A DNA stretch of 35,047 nucleotides from Gemmatimonadota bacterium (GTDB taxonomy: Bacteria > Gemmatimonadota > Gemmatimonadetes > Gemmatimonadales > GWC2-71-9), in NCBI GenBank assembly GCA_003222085.1, contig QHUK01000031.1, forward strand, positions 1 through 35,047, in the 5' to 3' direction. Below are positions 31,951 to 35,047 of the stretch, piece after piece. The position numbers and the translations under genes are program-made. The notes under the pieces are model-generated. The model was not told the origin of the DNA, did not search any database, and saw nothing but the letters and a program-made list of their open reading frames with translations. The first letter of the stretch is position 1. Every line of letters starts with the position of its first letter.

Positions 31951-33450
31951 ATGAGCGACACCCGCGCCGATTTCCTGGCCCGGGCCGAGCGGGGCGGCAT
32001 GGTCCCCGTGCTGCGCGAGGTGGTGCTGGATGGCGACACCCCGCTCGCGGCGTTCGTCAAGGTCGCCCGGCCGCCGTTCGCGTTCCTCCTCGAATCGGTC
32101 GTGGGTGGAGAGCGCTGGGCGCGCTACACCTTCCTCGGGACCGAGCCGCGCGAAGTGTGGCGATACCGCGCCGGCAACCGCACGGTCGAGCGCTGGACCC
32201 GGACGACGGGCTGGCACGCCGCCGGCGAGACCGAGGACCCCATCGGACACCTCGCGCAGCGTATGCGGGCGTTGCCGGCGGCGCCCGTACCGGGCCTGCC
32301 GCGCTTCACCGGCGGCGCGGTGGGCTACCTGGGCTACGATCTGGTGCGCACCGTCGAGCGCCTGCCGCGTCCCCCCGCCGACACGCTCGACGTGCCGGAT
32401 GCCGTCATGATGATCGCCGACACGCTCGTCATCCTCGACAACCTCTTCGGGCGAGCGATCGTGGTGGCGAACGTCGAGGTCCCGCCCCGCGCGGGACCGG
32501 CGGAGCGGCTGCGACTGTACGACGCGGCGGAGCAGCGGCTCGACGACCTGGTCGGGCGCCTCGGCCAGCGCCACGAGCTCGCGCCGCTCGCCCTGCGGAA
32601 CAGCCTGCCCCCCGTCGCCACCGAGTCGCGCTACCCACGCGACGCATTCGAGCGCGATGTCGCGCGCGTGCTCGACTACGTCGCCGCCGGCGACACGTTC
32701 CAGACGGTGCTGTCGCGCCGCCAGGAAATCCGCGGCGCGGTCGATCCGCTGCTCCTGTACCGCTATCTCCGCGCCCTCAATCCGGCGCCGTATCTCTTCT
32801 ACCTCGCGCTCGACGACTTCACCATCGTCGGCAGCTCGCCGGAGGTGCTGGTCCGGGTGGAGGGGAGCGAGGTGACCGTGCGGCCCATCGCCGGCACCTG
32901 CCCGCGCGGCCGCACGCGCGAGGAGGACGAGGCGCTCGCCCAGCGGCTGCTGGCCGACGAGAAGGAGCGCGCCGAGCACATGATGCTGGTGGACCTGGGC
33001 CGGAACGACGTCGGACGGGTGGCGCGGTTCGGCAGCGTGCGGGTCACCGACCTGCTCACGATCGAGCGCTACTCCCACGTGCAGCACCTCGTGAGCGAAG
33101 TGCGCGGGCAGCTCCGCGACGGCTACGACGCGCTCGACGTGTTCAAGGCCTGCTTTCCCGCCGGGACCGTCACCGGTGCGCCGAAGGTGCGCGCCATGGC
33201 GATCATCGACGAGCTCGAGCCCGAGCGACGCGGGCCGTACGCCGGCGCGGTGGGCTACGTCGGCTGGGGGGCCGCGAATCTGGACACCGCCATCGCGATC
33301 CGCTGCGCGCTGGTGCGCCCGGACCGCGTCGTGGTCCAGGCGGGCGCCGGCATCGTGGCCGATTCGGATCCGGCCCGCGAGTTCGCGGAGACGGAAGCCA
33401 AGGCACAAGCCGTGCTCCGCGCGCTGGCCCTGGCGAAAGCGCGTCCTTAG
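31951..33450 (+). CDS. trpE: Anthranilate synthase component I
   Basis: 499 residues for the first step of tryptophan synthesis: chorismate plus ammonia or glutamine gives anthranilate, with TrpG. The ATG at 31951 gives the typical N-terminus [20 protein letters not shown]; a GTG at 31930 adds seven non-conserved residues. The N-terminal domain contains the [18 protein letters not shown] region linked to tryptophan feedback. The C-terminal chorismate-binding domain has [34 protein letters not shown] and [20 protein letters not shown]. No trpG or other trp gene follows in the window; the next gene is a cyclase. A para-aminobenzoate synthase (PabB) is a less likely alternative. Confidence 0.93.
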   Translation: MSDTRADFLARAERGGMVPVLREVVLDGDTPLAAFVKVARPPFAFLLESVVGGERWARYTFLGTEPREVWRYRAGNRTVERWTRTTGWHAAGETEDPIGHLAQRMRALPAAPVPGLPRFTGGAVGYLGYDLVRTVERLPRPPADTLDVPDAVMMIADTLVILDNLFGRAIVVANVEVPPRAGPAERLRLYDAAEQRLDDLVGRLGQRHELAPLALRNSLPPVATESRYPRDAFERDVARVLDYVAAGDTFQTVLSRRQEIRGAVDPLLLYRYLRALNPAPYLFYLALDDFTIVGSSPEVLVRVEGSEVTVRPIAGTCPRGRTREEDEALAQRLLADEKERAEHMMLVDLGRNDVGRVARFGSVRVTDLLTIERYSHVQHLVSEVRGQLRDGYDALDVFKACFPAGTVTGAPKVRAMAIIDELEPERRGPYAGAVGYVGWGAANLDTAIAIRCALVRPDRVVVQAGAGIVADSDPAREFAETEAKAQAVLRALALAKARP

Positions 33451-33470
33451 CGTCTGAGCGCCTCGGCGTC

Positions 33471-33476
33471 TATATT
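33471..33476 (+). promoter_or_regulatory. -10 box placed for leaderless transcription of the cyclase gene
   Basis: TATATT at 33471-33476 ends eight bases before the GTG start at 33485, with no Shine-Dalgarno between. A weak -35 (TTAGCG, 33447-33452) lies 18 bases upstream, across the trpE stop. If used, transcription would begin at or beside the start codon and the mRNA would be leaderless. Confidence 0.4.
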
Positions 33477-33484
33477 TTCCGCTT

Positions 33485-35047
33485 GTGTTTAAGCTGCTGA
33501 GCACGACGGGCGAGCAGTCCATCGACTTGCAGCCTGGTCGCACGATCGTCGTCGGGCGCGCGGTGACGAGCGACGTCCCGATTTACGACCCCACGATCTC
33601 CCGCCGGCACGCCGAAGTGGCCCTCACCGACGGCGGCGTGAAGGTCAAGGACGCCGGTTCCTCGAACGGCACCTTCCTGAACGGCGCCCGCATCACCGAG
33701 GCGATCGCCGCCGAAAACGACGTCATCACCTTCGGCAAGGTGGCGTTCCGCGTGAAGGAGGTCAGCGCGCCGGCGGCACGCCCCCAGGTGGTGCCCTCGG
33801 TGTCGGCCGAGTTCACGGGGGCGAAACCGGCGGGCGGAACGATCGTGCGCCAGTTGCCGGTGAGCGTGTCGGGCGGCGTGCCGGCGATCGTGACTGCCGC
33901 GCCGTCGGGCGCGTCGCATCTCAAGGTCACCGCCAAGTCGCTCGAGGAGCTGCGGGAGAAGAAGCTCGAGCTGCTGCTCGAGATCTCCAAGGATCTGTCC
34001 ACGCAGCAGGAGCTCGACCGGCTGCTCGACAAGATCGAAAAGCTCACCAGGGATGTGATGAACGTGGACCGGGTCTCGATCCTGCTGCTCGAGAAGGGGA
34101 CGGGTGAGCTGGTCCCGCGCATCTCCAAAGGGGGGTCCGCCTCGACGCGCGTCCCGAGCTCGATCGCGCGCAAGGTGGTGGAGGACCGCGTCGCCATCCT
34201 GTCCGACAACACGGCCGCCGACGAGCGCTTCAAGGGCAAGTCGATCCTGATCCAAAACGTGCGCAGCGCCATGTGCACGCCGCTTATCGGAACGGACCAG
34301 AAGGTCCTCGGCATCCTCTACGTGGACAACCTCACCGCGACGCACTCCTTCTCGGACGACGACCTCAAGTTCCTGATCGCGTTCGGCTCGCTCGCCGCAG
34401 TCGCGATCGAGAACTCGCAGCGCTCGGAGCAGATGCGGCGCGAAGCGCTGGTGCTCTCGAACTTCCAGCGCTACTTCTCGCCCAACATCGCGCAAGTGAT
34501 CGCGCAGCAGCAGGATGCCGGCCGGCTCCCGAGTGAGAAGCGACCGGTCGTGATCTTCTTCTCGGACATCCGCGGCTTCACCCCGATGTCGGAGACGATG
34601 AGCCCGGACAACATCGCCACGCTCCTGACGGAGTACTTCACCGAGATGGTGGAGGTCGTGTTCGAGCACGGCGGTACCCTCGACAAGTTCATGGGCGACG
34701 CGATCATGGCGTTGTGGGGCGCGCCGATGGCGCACGTGGACGACGCCGATCGCGCCATGCGCTGCGCGCTCGACCAGCTGGCGGCGCTGGAACGACTCAA
34801 TGCGAAATGGAAGGAGCAGGGTCGCCCCGAGCTCGGCATCGGGGTCGGGATCAACTTCGGAGAGGTGTTCGCCGGCAACATCGGCTCGGACCGCCGGCTG
34901 GAGTACACCGTGATCGGAGACGCCGTGAACACCGCGTCCCGCCTCTGCTCGAGCGCCGGCCCGAACGAGATCCTGATCTCGGAGGGGTTCTTCGAGCAGC
35001 TGAAGCAGCCCCCGACGGTCGAGACCCTCGAGCCGATTCAGGTCAAG
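33485..35047 (+). CDS. FHA-GAF class III adenylate cyclase (3' end cut by window)
   Basis: An open frame of 521 codons from GTG 33485 to the right edge with no stop. The FHA domain at about 1-92 (IVVGRAVTSDVPIYDPTISR, then SSNGTFLNG) binds phosphothreonine. A linker, then a GAF domain at about 165-310 (NVDRVSILLLEKGTGELVPR, CTPLIGTDQKVLGILYVDN). The class III cyclase domain starts near 330 (NFQRYFSP) with metal Asp361 (FFSDIRGFT) and Asp405 (KFMGDAIMALWG), Lys401 and Asp479 (VIGDAVNTASRL) as purine-specifying residues, and Asn482/Arg486 for catalysis. Lys plus Asp indicate ATP as substrate, so cAMP. No membrane helix. The cAMP target could be a Crp-type protein such as the one at 8027, but that is speculative. 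Confidence 0.93.
   Translation, partial: MFKLLSTTGEQSIDLQPGRTIVVGRAVTSDVPIYDPTISRRHAEVALTDGGVKVKDAGSSNGTFLNGARITEAIAAENDVITFGKVAFRVKEVSAPAARPQVVPSVSAEFTGAKPAGGTIVRQLPVSVSGGVPAIVTAAPSGASHLKVTAKSLEELREKKLELLLEISKDLSTQQELDRLLDKIEKLTRDVMNVDRVSILLLEKGTGELVPRISKGGSASTRVPSSIARKVVEDRVAILSDNTAADERFKGKSILIQNVRSAMCTPLIGTDQKVLGILYVDNLTATHSFSDDDLKFLIAFGSLAAVAIENSQRSEQMRREALVLSNFQRYFSPNIAQVIAQQQDAGRLPSEKRPVVIFFSDIRGFTPMSETMSPDNIATLLTEYFTEMVEVVFEHGGTLDKFMGDAIMALWGAPMAHVDDADRAMRCALDQLAALERLNAKWKEQGRPELGIGVGINFGEVFAGNIGSDRRLEYTVIGDAVNTASRLCSSAGPNEILISEGFFEQLKQPPTVETLEPIQVK

Noticed and set aside
29924..31954. Long + strand open frame of 676 codons
   Set aside because: Shadow of the outer-membrane protein gene on the minus strand; the product is Arg/His/Glu-rich without domains.
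31624..33543. Long minus-strand open frame of 639 codons
   Set aside because: Shadow of trpE, which has all chorismate-binding motifs on the + strand.

Overview
The window is high-GC bacterial chromosome (about two thirds G+C by eye) with tightly packed genes on both strands. Several traits suggest a free-living Gram-negative of the Gemmatimonadota or a neighbouring phylum: a secreted PQQ dehydrogenase, secreted S9 and M20 hydrolases, outer-membrane beta-barrels, a flavinylation cluster, and a type IV pilus/type II secretion ATPase fused to a receiver domain. This placement is an inference from gene content; no rRNA is present to confirm it.

Layout. 1-1161 (-): N-terminal part of a PAS sensor protein, with a tandem direct repeat upstream. 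1348-4292: a secreted PQQ dehydrogenase divergent from a LysR regulator. 4306-4402: first copy of an intergenic hairpin element. 4544-10462: an accessory stretch holding five diverged copies of one small zinc-ribbon protein (5154, 5615, 6987, 8836 on +; 9666 on -). They are interleaved with a rhodanese, an HExxE zincin-like protein, tRNA-Leu(UAG), a small unknown protein, a Crp/Fnr regulator, a receiver protein and a tail-anchored protein with a recent internal duplication. This is the part most likely to be undescribed. 10546-14088: M20-like and S9 secreted hydrolases in one operon, closed by a strong hairpin. 14161-16127: two exported proteins separated by a structured spacer. 16131-16232: a large inverted repeat.

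16283-21228: tig-clpP-clpX, then a GT4 glycosyltransferase and the ribosome-assembly GTPase engB. The last two appear to start at CTG codons that overlap the preceding stop (CTGA), and engB carries a perfect 28-bp palindrome in frame. 21210-24372 (-): porin, FMN-binding protein, four-helix membrane protein and ApbE, which together look like an extracytoplasmic flavin electron-transfer module; the second hairpin-element copy lies before apbE. 24478-26580: hybrid GAF-PAS histidine kinase. 26502-31924 (-): alkyltransferase-like protein, NUDIX hydrolase, GspE/PilB-receiver fusion and a large outer-membrane protein, with a GGAGGTT-type repeat array between the last two. 31951-33450: trpE. 33485 to the end: FHA-GAF-adenylate cyclase, cut by the window edge.

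Two themes recur. Signal transduction is dense: PAS, LysR, Crp/Fnr, two extra receivers, a hybrid kinase and a cyclase. Intergenic spacers repeatedly hold inverted-repeat elements, one of which has entered a coding sequence.
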